This document shows positions 54,623 to 64,000 of a stretch of DNA of 64,000 nt, one piece after another. This DNA is from Sepiola atlantica (Eukaryota > Mollusca > Cephalopoda > Sepiida > Sepiolidae): contig OY744532.1 of NCBI GenBank assembly GCA_963556195.1, positions 105,169,083 through 105,233,082 on the forward strand. Reading direction: 5' to 3'. Numbering within the stretch: position 1 is the first letter of the stretch; every line of letters begins with the position of its first letter. The translations under genes and the position numbers were made by a program. The notes beneath the pieces were generated by a model. The model saw only the letters and a list, made by a program, of their open reading frames with translations. It did not search any database and was not told the DNA's origin.

Positions 54623-55799
54623 GTGTTTCTATTGACGAATTTATCTAAGATGCTCAACTTAACTCTAATATCCTGTGTCTCTTTGTAAGACATTCACAAC
54701 AAGAACTCGCTTTGTTACCATCTGTGAAACCCGTTACCACGAGACTGGTTCCCTTTAGATTACAACATGGTCGTCTTCAAATTATAATGTCTACAGATTC
54801 TTGTTATGAACCGACCCCATTAGTAAATCTAACCCTAACCATAACCCTTTCCCAATCCATTCATAAGGTTATTCATCGCTCAAGTGTCAATCATCATCTT
54901 GTCGTCATAGTTCTGTTCTTTTCATAAGACATGCAGCAATAAAGGCCACCATTAGAAGAGATGTGGATACAACTGGGTTCCCTTAGCATTTAGCTATTGA
55001 TAAACACATTTATAATACTTTACTACTTACTTATTTGCCTAACCCATAGAGATTCGCCACATTCTTGAACACAAAATTCCAACATTTATCACGGTCTTTG
55101 ACCAGTCTTTCAGCTGTCAGGAGCTGGATACCAGTCTTAAGCTTTATCTGGTCAGCCCATCTCTTTGGTGTGGTTATTTTCTTGATTTTTCTTGTATGAA
55201 AACTTATTGATATGATTTCTGTTATTTTCTTGATCTTTCTTGTATGAAAACTTATTGATATGATTTATTTTTATAGCTGGAGTTTAATAGCCAGAAACGT
55301 GTCCAAAACAAGTTAATCTCTTTTTTGAATTATATTGTTGAGTGAACTTTTAGTATTAAGCCTCTTTCTGAGACTTGCATTTCTTCGTCTATATCGTAAA
55401 GTTCTTGAACATTTCATTTCAAAGCCTGCTCTCATGCTCCACAAGTCTATCAATAGGAACTATCATTGTAAAGACATAACTTCAGAAACGTTAATATGTC
55501 CTTCCTGTTCTATATAACTCTCTTTTAAACGTCCAAATGCAGATGTCGCTATTCCTATTCTTATGTTAATGTAAGATGAAGATCCTAGAAACACTGAATC
55601 AATCTACGCTTTTTTCAACCGTTTAATTACAGACTGCGATATTGTCTTCAGACGAGTACAAGATTTTTCATTTTCCTAAGTTAATATGCATCCTTCATTT
55701 CTCGCAAAAGCCTTCATAGTCAGTAGTAGAGAGATTCAATCGTTAATAAAATTCACAATCCTTTCTGCAACCCAACTATATTTGATGGAAATAAACTCT
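54623..55799. other. Unassigned; possible LINE trace
   Basis: The minus strand of 55060-55180 reads RWADQIKLKTGIQ and RLVKDRDKCWNF, similar in style to LINE ORF2 C-termini, but it is too short to be sure. A 60-bp tandem doublet (TTTCTTGTATGAAAACTTATTG) is near 55185-55275. Confidence 0.4.
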
Positions 55800-56095
55800 A
55801 GTCTATGATTGCCTTGTTCACCAAGTTCCAGCCATAAATGTCCGACAGTCTTTGTTTTATCGTCATCAAATTGTAAGCACACATGGATACAACATACAAA
55901 ATTGTCAATAACTCTGACACAATCTTCTCTTGGCACTGCCGTAATTTGGTCTGTGATCGCCCTCTACATTTCAGGAATAGTCTGAGAATTGTTGTCACGG
56001 ACAGCATCTTTTAAATAACGGAACAGATAAAACCCGGGAGGGGTATGGTCGTATGAGCATAAAGCCCATTCAGGATCATACCTCGTACTGATGAG
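55800..56095 (-). pseudogene. C-terminus of a Tc1/mariner-type transposase
   Basis: The minus strand reads PPGFYLFRYLKDAV, NNSQTIPEM followed by a stop, AITDQITAVPREDCVRVIDNFVCCIHVCLQ and a region resembling the GGHLE-type end. Such a series (WGYLK, QTI-EL, IP-E---V--NF--R---CL) is the C-terminal end of insect- and mollusc-type DDE transposases. The catalytic residues lie upstream and are not preserved here. At least one stop and one frame change show that it is dead. Confidence 0.65.
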
Positions 56096-56129
56096 ACGAT
56101 TACCAAAGTGTCACATGTCATTGATAAAA

Positions 56130-56255
56130 CAAAGACTGTTAGACATTCATGACTAAAAATTAGAGGTCAAGTCAGACATAGACTGAAGCTTATGTGTACT
56201 AAATATAATTGGAATGCATAAAGGATTATGAATTTTATTAAAGATTTCGTGGAGG
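56130..56255 (+). repeat. Dispersed repeat, copy 2 (shared with 42110-42240)
   Basis: Shares three ordered blocks with 42110-42240. Confidence 0.55.
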
Positions 56256-57699
56256 GTCTGGAGGAGAGAGAAAGCGGAAGCACCTATACTTATTTCTGTT
56301 TATATAATTAGCTAAAGACTGGCCGTTATAAAACGATCCATGTGAGCTGTTGTCAGTCGTGTGCAATTCTGTTTAATATCTAGGCCGGGTGTACCGAAAA
56401 GGTAATTTGACAAAATAGGTGAATTTGGCATGGATACGCATCTGGTCGAAAAAAATATGGTGGATTATCAAAATAATTGTTGATTGGGACCACCTGCAAA
56501 AAGTCGGCGGCAGAAAAAACACCTTGTTTCCGAATGAAACGCCCTGGAGGCGTTGCTACAACGACCGTGATGTGCCACGGTGGGCGTTTGCAGAGGGGTC
56601 ACAAATTGTTGTATAATAACAATCTGAAATTGATATCGTGAGTTGGTTGACGATTTGCGCCCGAACCATCCGTTTAATTCCTGCGCGTGTATCTTCCTTC
56701 CTCACTAACCCACACTCCTTCACCGCCACCGACAATAAATACATATCATTATATTTCCGTATACCAGTGTGTCGTCATTCTTTTATGCACAGCAGAAAAT
56801 AAAACAATAAATCAGTAAATAATTTGAGATTTTCCTGACTACAACCCTGATTAGGTAAGAATCGTGAAGTTATCAAAAAGTTATCGCGGAAACGAACTAT
56901 TTTTTTTTTTTAGTTTCTCGGAAATGAGATTTCTTCTCAACAGTATTTGACGACGAAAATCATTGGGGAATTAAAAGATTAACAAGCAATGTTCTGCGAT
57001 CTCCTTCACTTGTTACTGACGACGCAGGATCTTGTGTTAAATCAATTAAAATGTCTTGATGGTAGGCTTAATGAGTGTCTCTTGTCGAAAATGTCGCTTG
57101 TTTTGTTTTATGAAACATACTTTTCTTTTAAATCTTTGCATAATTGCGATTTGATTAACATCTTCAGACTTTTCGGATTTGAAAAGTAAAATTTCTCTTC
57201 ATTTTAAATTTGTATTTCTAGTTGTTTTCTAGGGGATTATATTTTATTTTTTAATCTTTGTGTCTTTTTAATTCCTTGCTTTTTGTTTGGTCTTATTTGT
57301 ATTATTTACTTTTTTTTACTGCTTTTTTTAATATTTCTCTTTATTCTTTCTTTTTTTTCTGCCTTTTTCTATATTTCTCTTTATTCTTTCTTCTTTCTGC
57401 CTTTTTCTCTCCCTCATTATTTGTATCTGGCTTTCCTTTTCTTTATTCAGATTATCTATATTTCTCTTGATCCTGATTCCTTGTATTCTGCCCGATCTTG
57501 ATGCGTCCATTTTCTACCTTTTCATTTTCTGTCTTTCGTTGTCTTGTTACTTTCTCGCATCTCTTGTTTCTCATGACAATTTTCTTTCATAACGGCCTGC
57601 TCGTGCTTCTGGTGATCCGGTTATTTTCGTACCTCGTTCACGTTTTTCATGTTGTTACTGTTTATCGTTCCAGTCTTTTTCTTAAGAACTGTAGTCTGT
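56256..57699. other. No recognisable gene
   Basis: A T-rich stretch at 57240-57480 gives hydrophobic frames without similarity. Nothing else recognised. Confidence 0.45.
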
Positions 57700-57965
57700 A
57701 GTTCGAGAATTAAACAAAATGTCGCTTATTGTAACAATGGAGACGAAAACGAAAGCTTACAGGCTTCGATGTTTCGCATGTCGGGCACCCATTTTCCAGT
57801 TTCAAATTCACGTGTCTTCGTAGTTGTAGATTTTTATAGGTGAAATTAACTACGTTTAAAAAGGATCGATTGGTGACAAACTGTCAGTCGAATTTGAGAG
57901 TTGAGAGATAGCGTTGCAGTTTGAGATTCGTCAGTGTTTGTGTAATGTCTTTTTGAAGACGAGTT
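57700..57965 (+). repeat. Dispersed repeat R5, copy 1
   Basis: Colinear with 61850-62110 (AAAATGTCGCTTA-TGTAA, CTTCGATG-TTCGCATGTCG, ACTGTCAGTCGAAT, AGCGTTG-A-TTTGAGAT). Confidence 0.65.
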
Positions 57966-58690
57966 GCCTTTTTTATCATAGTTGTGTAGCATGGTTTACC
58001 CCAAACAAGGCATAATTAGGGTGAACATTTTGGGGGTCATCCTAAGTTGGGAGCTGTGCAGCGAGATGTTATTACAAGCAATTTCGGCGAGAGAGAGGAA
58101 CTTATAATTTCGGGAGTTGTGAGGCTAATCAAAGAAATCATAACACAGTTTAGTGGAGAAATTGATGTGGTCATATGAATAAAGAAACTGAAATGGGTGG
58201 CTACAGAAATTGCTAGAACTTGCTAATTTGATATCACGTTTGTATCTGCACGAAAATGCGCTTCACCTCTACCTTGAGATGAGGGACAAAGACGCGTTAT
58301 ATGAAAAAATAAAAGAAGTGATACTAGTATAATGTTTACTGAATGGCTGTTTGAAGCATATGAAAAAGCTAAAACAAGTGAAGTGGAGAATCAGTGGATA
58401 TTTCCGCCAAAATGTTGTCTAGGCTGGATGATATATAGTTTAGACGATCAGAGCAGGTTTCATTACCGGATTCCCAGACGACGTATATGTTGTACTGCAA
58501 AAGGTGTCCTCACACTGAGAAAATGGATGTCAGCGAATTGATGCTGACAGTACAACTCTCAATTAGCAACAGAATTCGGAAAACAAAAACAGTGACAACG
58601 AGTGTATAACGAATCGCTTCGAAAACAAGGGTTAAATGGAATTATAAAGCGGTCGGTGCTTTAGATGCCGAGAACTGTACTAAATATTTT
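57966..58690. other. Unassigned; possible gag region of LTR element
   Basis: The segment 58000-58065 resembles the 3' tail of the CR1-like LINE in minus orientation (CATCCTAAGTTGGGAGCTGTGC). The rest lies upstream of a gag zinc-knuckle remnant and may be decayed gag, but I recognise no motif. Confidence 0.4.
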
Positions 58691-58707
58691 ACGGATACAT
58701 CCAGACC

Positions 58708-59049
58708 AAACGAAGAAGTTCGCGCGCTCATTAACGCAAATCTGAACAACTACGAAGATTTACTGACAACTGTAAGAAAAAGTAAGCTTGGATGGTATGG
58801 TCACGTGACAAGGGGCAGTGGTCTCTCCAAAACCATCCTTCAGGGAGCAGTGCAAGGCAAGAGAAGGAGAGGTAGACAACACAAAAGATGGACGGACAAC
58901 ATCAACGAGTGGACGGGCTACAACTTCGCTACAACCCAGTCCATTGCCCATGACCGTCAGAAGTGGAGACAGCTGGTGTGGAGTTCATTGGTGCAGCGCC
59001 CCTACGACCCAGGAGGGGGTTAAGGGACCAAGTCAAGCCAAGTCAAGTC
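58708..59049 (+). mobile_element. LINE 3'-end retroposon, copy 2
   Basis: 342 bp flanked by an 11-bp target-site duplication ACATCCAGACC (58697-58707 and 59050-59060). It encodes NLNNYEDLLTTVRKSKLGW, YGHVTRGSGLSKTILQG, KRRRGRQHKRWTDN and WRQLVWSSLVQRPYDPGGG, ending in a CAAGTCAAGCCAAGTCAAGTC tail. It interrupts a gag-like region. The reading frame is intact in this fragment, and its near-identity to the copy at 22.6 kb indicates recent activity of the family. Confidence 0.85.
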
Positions 59050-60104
59050 ACATCCAGACCCAGAGTAATGTGTTACAATTGCGAATAATTGGGGAATATT
59101 GCGAGGTATTGTCCTCAGGCTTCGGGAAAATGAGCAAGGTGGAGCTTTAGTTCCAGTAGCTACCCCGTCAACAAAACGAAGGAGCAGTATTTATTTATTT
59201 CCAATGGGTGAATGATGTAATAGTGGTTGCACTTGTCGACCGGTTGCACTACCACTTTCCTTAATCTCAAACTTTCAAGTGAGTGTGGTAGGAGTAGCAT
59301 CGTGAAAGCAGTTGATGTCAGGGACTTGAAGTGTAAAGTAATCCAGCAAGTGGAAATAAAAGTATATGGAGTGCGAATAAAAATGGAAGCAATTGTAGTG
59401 GATCGTATCATTGACATTGAGGTGTGATGAGGTGAAGTTTGGAGTAGCACACTGTGCAGTAGCTAGCCATGAGCCGAACGGTTGCCACATTGAGGGCAGA
59501 GACTTTGAAATCGATTTTGATTGAGATAAATGGGCAGTTTAATTGAAATGGATTTGAGAGCCTCTAGAACAATGTGAAGTATTACAAGAATTCCCTGGGG
59601 GACGAAGAAATAAGTTGTAATATGGATAACGGGCAGAACGTTCTTACCATGGTGGGTGAAGGAAATATCGTGATACCGTTGATGGCAGTGTTTCAGACCA
59701 CAAAAGTAAAAGCCAGGTCAATGTTAAACTTTCTGGAGTTGAACCGTTTAGTACCGTCTCATACGAGCAGCAACGTAATAAACTTGTTTGATGAATGAGA
59801 AAAAAGTGGTGGCTGGCGAAAAGAACTGCTATTGTGGACCTTAAGTCTGTCTACTTGCAGCTACATGTTACAAAGGAATTATGGCAGTATCAGCTGGTAC
59901 GCTATAAAGGAATTACTTACTACCTGGAACGGTTCAGATTTAGACTTAATATTGCGCCAAAGATTATAGCAGCCGTCCTAAGAAATATGATGAAAGGAAG
60001 TAAAACGAAAGAGGTTTTTCATTTATATTTTAATTAGTTAATAACTACTTAATGATAAATGTGGCAAAGATAGCGGCGGAGTAAGTGGTGGATCATCCTT
60101 GAAG

Positions 60105-60245
60105 TGACAGGGATTTTTTTATAGAAAAGGCATGAATCCACTTGATATAAGGAGCTAAAACATATTACTTCAAGATCAAAAACTAGCCATGATAAGTGTT
60201 AGAGGGATCAATTCTGACCAGCAAACAGCAGTTCTCCCCAACTTT
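60105..60245 (+). repeat. Dispersed repeat R3, copy 2 (partial)
   Basis: Shares AAGGCATGAATCCACTTGATATAAGGAGCTAAAA and GAT-AGTGTTAGA blocks with 60575-60810. It ends after CAGCAGTTCTCCC. Confidence 0.65.
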
Positions 60246-60574
60246 GTCCGAATTAAACGAGTTAATTCAACGGTTCGCCAAAATAATGCGGCACTTTCTT
60301 CTTCTTTCGTTCGCGTCCACCTCCCAACGCATTTCCCAAAATCACGTTTTGTCGTGCTCCTTACAGTAGCGACATCTCACATATGCTAATGAGCCACGCT
60401 GCCGTTCCCTCTTTTAAAAAAATTAAATTAAACTTTTCGTAAGTATGCATTTCTGGGTTCGCGCCTGCACCTCTTATCCACACAAGCATCAAACCAAACC
60501 TCTTCTTCTCAATCGTCGCGGACAAGTGTCTTGGTTCGCAGCAGTCGGCTGCCTCTCCTGCTCTCCGCTACATT

Positions 60575-60812
60575 TTTTATGGAAATCGCTCCAGACAAGG
60601 CATGAGTCCACTTGATGTAAGGAGCTAAAAAATATTACTTCAAGGTAAAAAAAAACTAGCCAACGATAAGTGTTAGATGGTTAGATTCTGGCCGAGAAAA
60701 CAGCAGTTCTCCCTCTTTGTCAGAAACATCGCTCATGGAACGTTGGGACGAAGGATCAATATAAGGGAAGCGAGAGTTACGAGGCTGCCGAAAGTAAACC
60801 CAAGTTAGTCAC
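60575..60812 (+). repeat. Dispersed repeat R3, copy 3
   Basis: Closest to the copy at 54388-54622. With copy 2 it brackets ~330 bp of unassigned sequence inside the LTR element. Confidence 0.7.
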
Positions 60813-61849
60813 TTTCTACTCTTCTTATTTGAACTGGAATGAAGAGCAGGGTTGGGCCTTAAGCGAAAGAAAATAAGAAATGGGTGAACCGGTGTTTAAC
60901 GACAGAAGAACTAGAAGAGTTGCACAGTATGTACTACATGGGAGTGGATGGAACTTTAAATTTGGTGCAAAAAGTTGACCCACCTATTAAACGAGAATAA
61001 GTCTAGATGTGGGTCAAAAATTTCGTCCGATATCAATCAATTGACTCTGCCCAAGCATATGTAGTCCTAGTGAAATTAGGACTGCGAACAATTTGACACG
61101 GTTCGTCGTCGTCGATATGACACATCATCGTTTGGTGCAGACTTGACAATGATTGACTGTAGACCTAAAATACGAGCAATATGGAGGTAATTGTGTGCGG
61201 ATGCGGTTGCAGATTAATTGGAGAAGGTGATGTTTGAAGAAGGTCTGGTAGTTGATGGACAATGGCACGGTTTTCCGCTCGGAACATTCCAAGACGAGGT
61301 TTGAGAAATAGAGAATAAGAAAGTAATACATAGCGGCCTATAGGCCAGAGAGAAATGAAATAGTGGAGCGAAATCATCGTACAGTGAAAGCTATAGCCGG
61401 GAGAGGAGCGCTATCGCCTGTAGAACCTACCTCTTTGTAGAACATAGCACCCAAGGTCGGACAGAGAAAGGAGACAGTGCCGCAAAGATCAAGTTTTAAC
61501 TATACGTAGATGCACCTGAGAGATAATCCCCAGATATCAATGAGCAAAGGCCAGCCAGAATCCAAATAGGAGAAGGCATCATTTTGGGTGAAGGCACCTA
61601 ATGTACGGTGTATGACGCAGTAGGGAAGAGGTGCGGTTTCTACGGTGCAGTCTACTAACAACCTAAACGTTGATATTTTGGATATAAAGTGTGTGGTCCG
61701 TGTAAACAATAAAAATGTTAAAGCTAGGCTTGACTTTATAAAAATTAGGTGGCGACGATGCGAAGACCGCAGAGAAAGCGCATTGTGCCAAGCTTGGCGC
61801 GGGACTATGTAATGTAAACATCATAGGGGCTTATAGTTTGAGAATTACA

Positions 61850-62110
61850 AAGAATAAAATGTCGCTTACTGTAATAATAAAGAGGAAACGCGAAGACTTA
61901 CCAGCTTCGAAGCACGTGGGATGCTTCGCGTGTCGAACACCTGTTTTCCACTGAACATTTATTTGCAATGTTTGTAGGTTCAGATTTTTAAAGATGAAAT
62001 AAATTTTAATATGAAGAGACTAACGACTTTTAAAAAGGGCGGATTGGGGGTAGACTGTCAGTCGAATAACTGAGGGAGAGCGTTGGAATTTGAGATGTGC
62101 CAGACTTTGT
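61850..62110 (+). repeat. Dispersed repeat R5, copy 2
   Basis: Diverged copy of 57700-57965, directly following the LTR-element remnant. Confidence 0.65.
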
Positions 62111-62214
62111 TGCGGTGTTGTTGAAAAGCAGGTTTTTTTTACAAGGACCCTGGTTCGTTTGAGATTTTTATGTAAAGCAAACCTTCAAAAAACCTGACCA
62201 AAAGCCCCTGATTA

Positions 62215-62570
62215 ATTCTGCTTGCTTCTTTTTTTCTCTTTCTGTTTCTACTCTCTTTTTCTTCTTTTCTTTCTTTTCTCTTTTTTATTTTATTTCTCTT
62301 TCTTTTGTTTTCTTATTTCTTATGCTTTTTTTTGCTTTTTTCTTCTCTACATTTTCTCTTTTCTTTTACTTTTTTCGATTCTTTCTTCTCCCATTTTTAG
62401 TCTTTCATTTCATTTTTCCTTCATTTACTTTTTCGTTTCTTCTTTCATTTCCATAATGTCCTTTATTTCATCTTGCCCTTTTTACGCTTTTTTTCTCTCT
62501 TTCTTATCTTTCTTCTCTGTTTTGTTTCCCCTACATTATTTTTGGTATTTAAATCGAACAAAAATTAACA
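62215..62570. repeat. T/C-rich low-complexity tract
   Basis: Pyrimidine-rich with TTTCTTTT-type motifs. The Phe/Ser/Leu frame over it is a composition artefact. Confidence 0.8.
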
Positions 62571-62814
62571 AAACTAAATTTAATAAATAAGATTGCTCTC
62601 ATTAAGTCAGCAAATTATAACCTATTCCAGTTAAGGAAAAAATTATCTGTTTGACCTACTTAAAATAATGTGCGTCCAACTCTTAGTAGAAACTGATAAA
62701 ATTTGAATACTAAAACAGATACAAAATATATTAACATTTTTAATTCTTTAAAAGATTCAAAATGAGAATAGACAAATGATCTAACCCGAGTTCAATGGGT
62801 GACCCAATATGTCA

Positions 62815-63023
62815 CATTTTCTTTCTCTCTCTCTTTTCTTTTCTCTCTATCTCTCTTTTTCCTTTCTTCTCTCTTTCTCTGTCTATCTGTCTGGCTGCAT
62901 CTCTCTCTCTTTCTCTGTCTATCTCTGTCTTTCTCTCTCTATCTCTATCTCTTTCTCTCTCTATGTATCTATCTATCTCTGTCTATCTATCTATCTATCT
63001 GTCTATATTTCTCTGTCTGTCTG

Positions 63024-63058
<35 letters not shown>

Positions 63059-63071
63059 CTGTGTCTCTTTC

Positions 63072-63113
<42 letters not shown>

Positions 63114-63243
63114 GGTCTATCTATCTGTCTCTCTCTCTCTCCCTGTCTCTGTATCTCTGTGCCTCTGTCTATATGTCTCTGTCTGTCTGTCTGTCTCTGT
63201 CTCTCTCTCTCTATCTGTGTATTTTTCTCTGTCTATATATCTA

Positions 63244-63328
<85 letters not shown>

Positions 63329-63385
63329 GTGCCTCTGTCTGTTTCTGTCTCTCTCTCTCTCTCTCCCTCTCTATCTCTCTCTTAC
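62815..63385. repeat. (CT)n/(CTAT)n/(CTGT)n compound microsatellite
   Basis: About 570 bp of CTCT, CTAT and CTGT tetramers, with a (TA)n patch at 63037-63056. All three frames are open only because the repeat lacks stops. Confidence 0.95.
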
Positions 63386-64000
63386 TGAGTAAAACTAGTA
63401 GTTCCTATCTGAAAATCGTTATACTTTTATCTTTCTTTCGTTTTTTTACATATACCGTTTTTACCAAATATACCACTTTCTCCTCTTTCCGGTTCTACAA
63501 CTGTTTCTTCCTAACAATCCATTTTTTCATTTTTCTTATTCTGTTTTCTTTTCTTGTATTTTCTCACTCTATTTTATTCCATGCTGTTTCTTCACACACG
63601 ATTTTAACCAATAGACTCTTTAGTAAAATAAATGTTGACCAATCAGATTTGACTAGAATCCAATGTCACGACACCAAAAACGATGTGTCTATTGAAGTAT
63701 GGGTTACGCATTGGAAAGGAGGATTTTCTAAAGTGCTGCGAGTGTTGTGATTGAATCGAACACGTCTTCTACGGTCATGTTGAGTGGTTGAAGAATAAGT
63801 CTATGGAACTATTGAGGGGGGGGGGCAAGTTGAACCATGAGATGGGTTGGCGAAATCTTGCGCGGGAAAAGCATAACACATCTCGCAGAAGAGTAACTAA
63901 AAAAATTAAAAACATAATAGATATTTTTTTAAAACTTTGGCTTCGAAATAAAAATAAAAATGAATCTAAATGAAGTTATTTTTTAATCAACCTTTAATTT
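63386..64000. other. No recognisable gene
   Basis: No similarity found in the last 600 bp. Confidence 0.45.

Larger units (their letters stand above)
59050..61560 (+). pseudogene. Decayed LTR retrotransposon gag-pol
   Basis: In order: a gag zinc-knuckle remnant (CYNCE-stop-LGNIARYC near 59078-59119, with His replaced by Asn); an aspartic protease with the DTG-like signature split by a 1-nt shift near 59236-59250 and the conserved EAIVVDRIID segment; an RT N-terminal region with PLMAVFQTTKVKARSMLNF (59670-59730); and, in another frame, VDLKSVYLQLHV (motif A), WQYQLVRYKG and RLNIAPKI (59830-59975). Then follow R3 repeats. A decayed integrase resumes at 60900 (LHSMYYMGVDGTLN), with MDNGTVF (~61256) and NEIVERNHRTVKAI (~61350). 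RT motif C is missing. Many stops and frameshifts. No LTRs identified. Confidence 0.75.

Noticed and set aside
62795..63750. Three long overlapping Ser/Leu/Tyr frames up to 313 codons
   Set aside because: Open only because a CT/CTAT/CTGT repeat contains no stops; all three frames are open at once.

Overview
The window looks like non-genic animal DNA. It is AT-rich and full of (TA)n, (GATA)n, (CT)n and (AAT)n microsatellites, minisatellites and decayed retroelements. The mix (Penelope-like element, hammerhead-bearing short repeats, RTE/CR1-like, R2-like and Ty3-like fragments, mariner, SINEs) suggests a lophotrochozoan, most likely a mollusc and perhaps a cephalopod. That is an inference; no host gene confirms it. 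I found no convincing host exon.

The best preserved element is a Penelope-like retroelement (PLE) at 4102-10355. A nearly complete plus-strand copy carries an N-terminal ORF (to 7274) and an RT/GIY-YIG ORF (7208-9502). It is preceded head-to-head by an inverted partial copy (4102-5980) that is almost identical to its 3' part. The two ORFs overlap, and an exact U UUU UUA slippery heptamer in the correct frame sits in the overlap. Both pseudo-LTRs carry a hammerhead ribozyme motif.

Hammerhead-like motifs recur elsewhere: near 2.6 kb (a second PLE-like end); near 3.85, 16.5 and 38.6 kb (one repeat family, here called F); and near 17.1, 25.3, 40.47 and 40.57 kb (SINE-like repeats with a tRNA-type B box about 30 nt before the ribozyme core). 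Most have a palindromic or near-palindromic stem III, and several share a U-U apposition where G10.1-C11.1 is usual.

A second notable family is a SINE of about 300-350 bp whose complete copy begins with a stretch of U2 snRNA. Five copies lie at 21.9, 35.0, 43.3, 45.3 and 47.4 kb. Four have target-site duplications of 8-15 bp. One copy splits a mariner transposase gene, one splits a reverse transcriptase pseudogene, and three lie in tandem arrays.

Region by region: 0-4 kb simple repeats and HHR-bearing remnants; 4.1-10.4 kb PLE; 11.2-15 kb LINE end, a short inverted-repeat element, Ty3-like integrase and LINE reverse transcriptase; 15.5-17.2 kb minisatellite and HHR elements; 19.6-20.3 kb 5S-derived repeat and PLE nuclease fragment; 21.5-23 kb mariner with nested insertions; 26.1-28.6 kb satellite with higher-order structure; 29.6-32.3 kb simple repeats; 32.8-37.6 kb R2-like and CR1-like pseudogenes and hairpin elements; 38.4-42.9 kb HHR elements and repeats; 43.2-48.2 kb two tandem arrays invaded by U2-SINEs; 50.4-53.3 kb minisatellites; 54-62 kb dispersed repeats, a transposase fragment and a decayed LTR retrotransposon with a nested retroposon; 62.2-63.4 kb pyrimidine-rich simple repeats.
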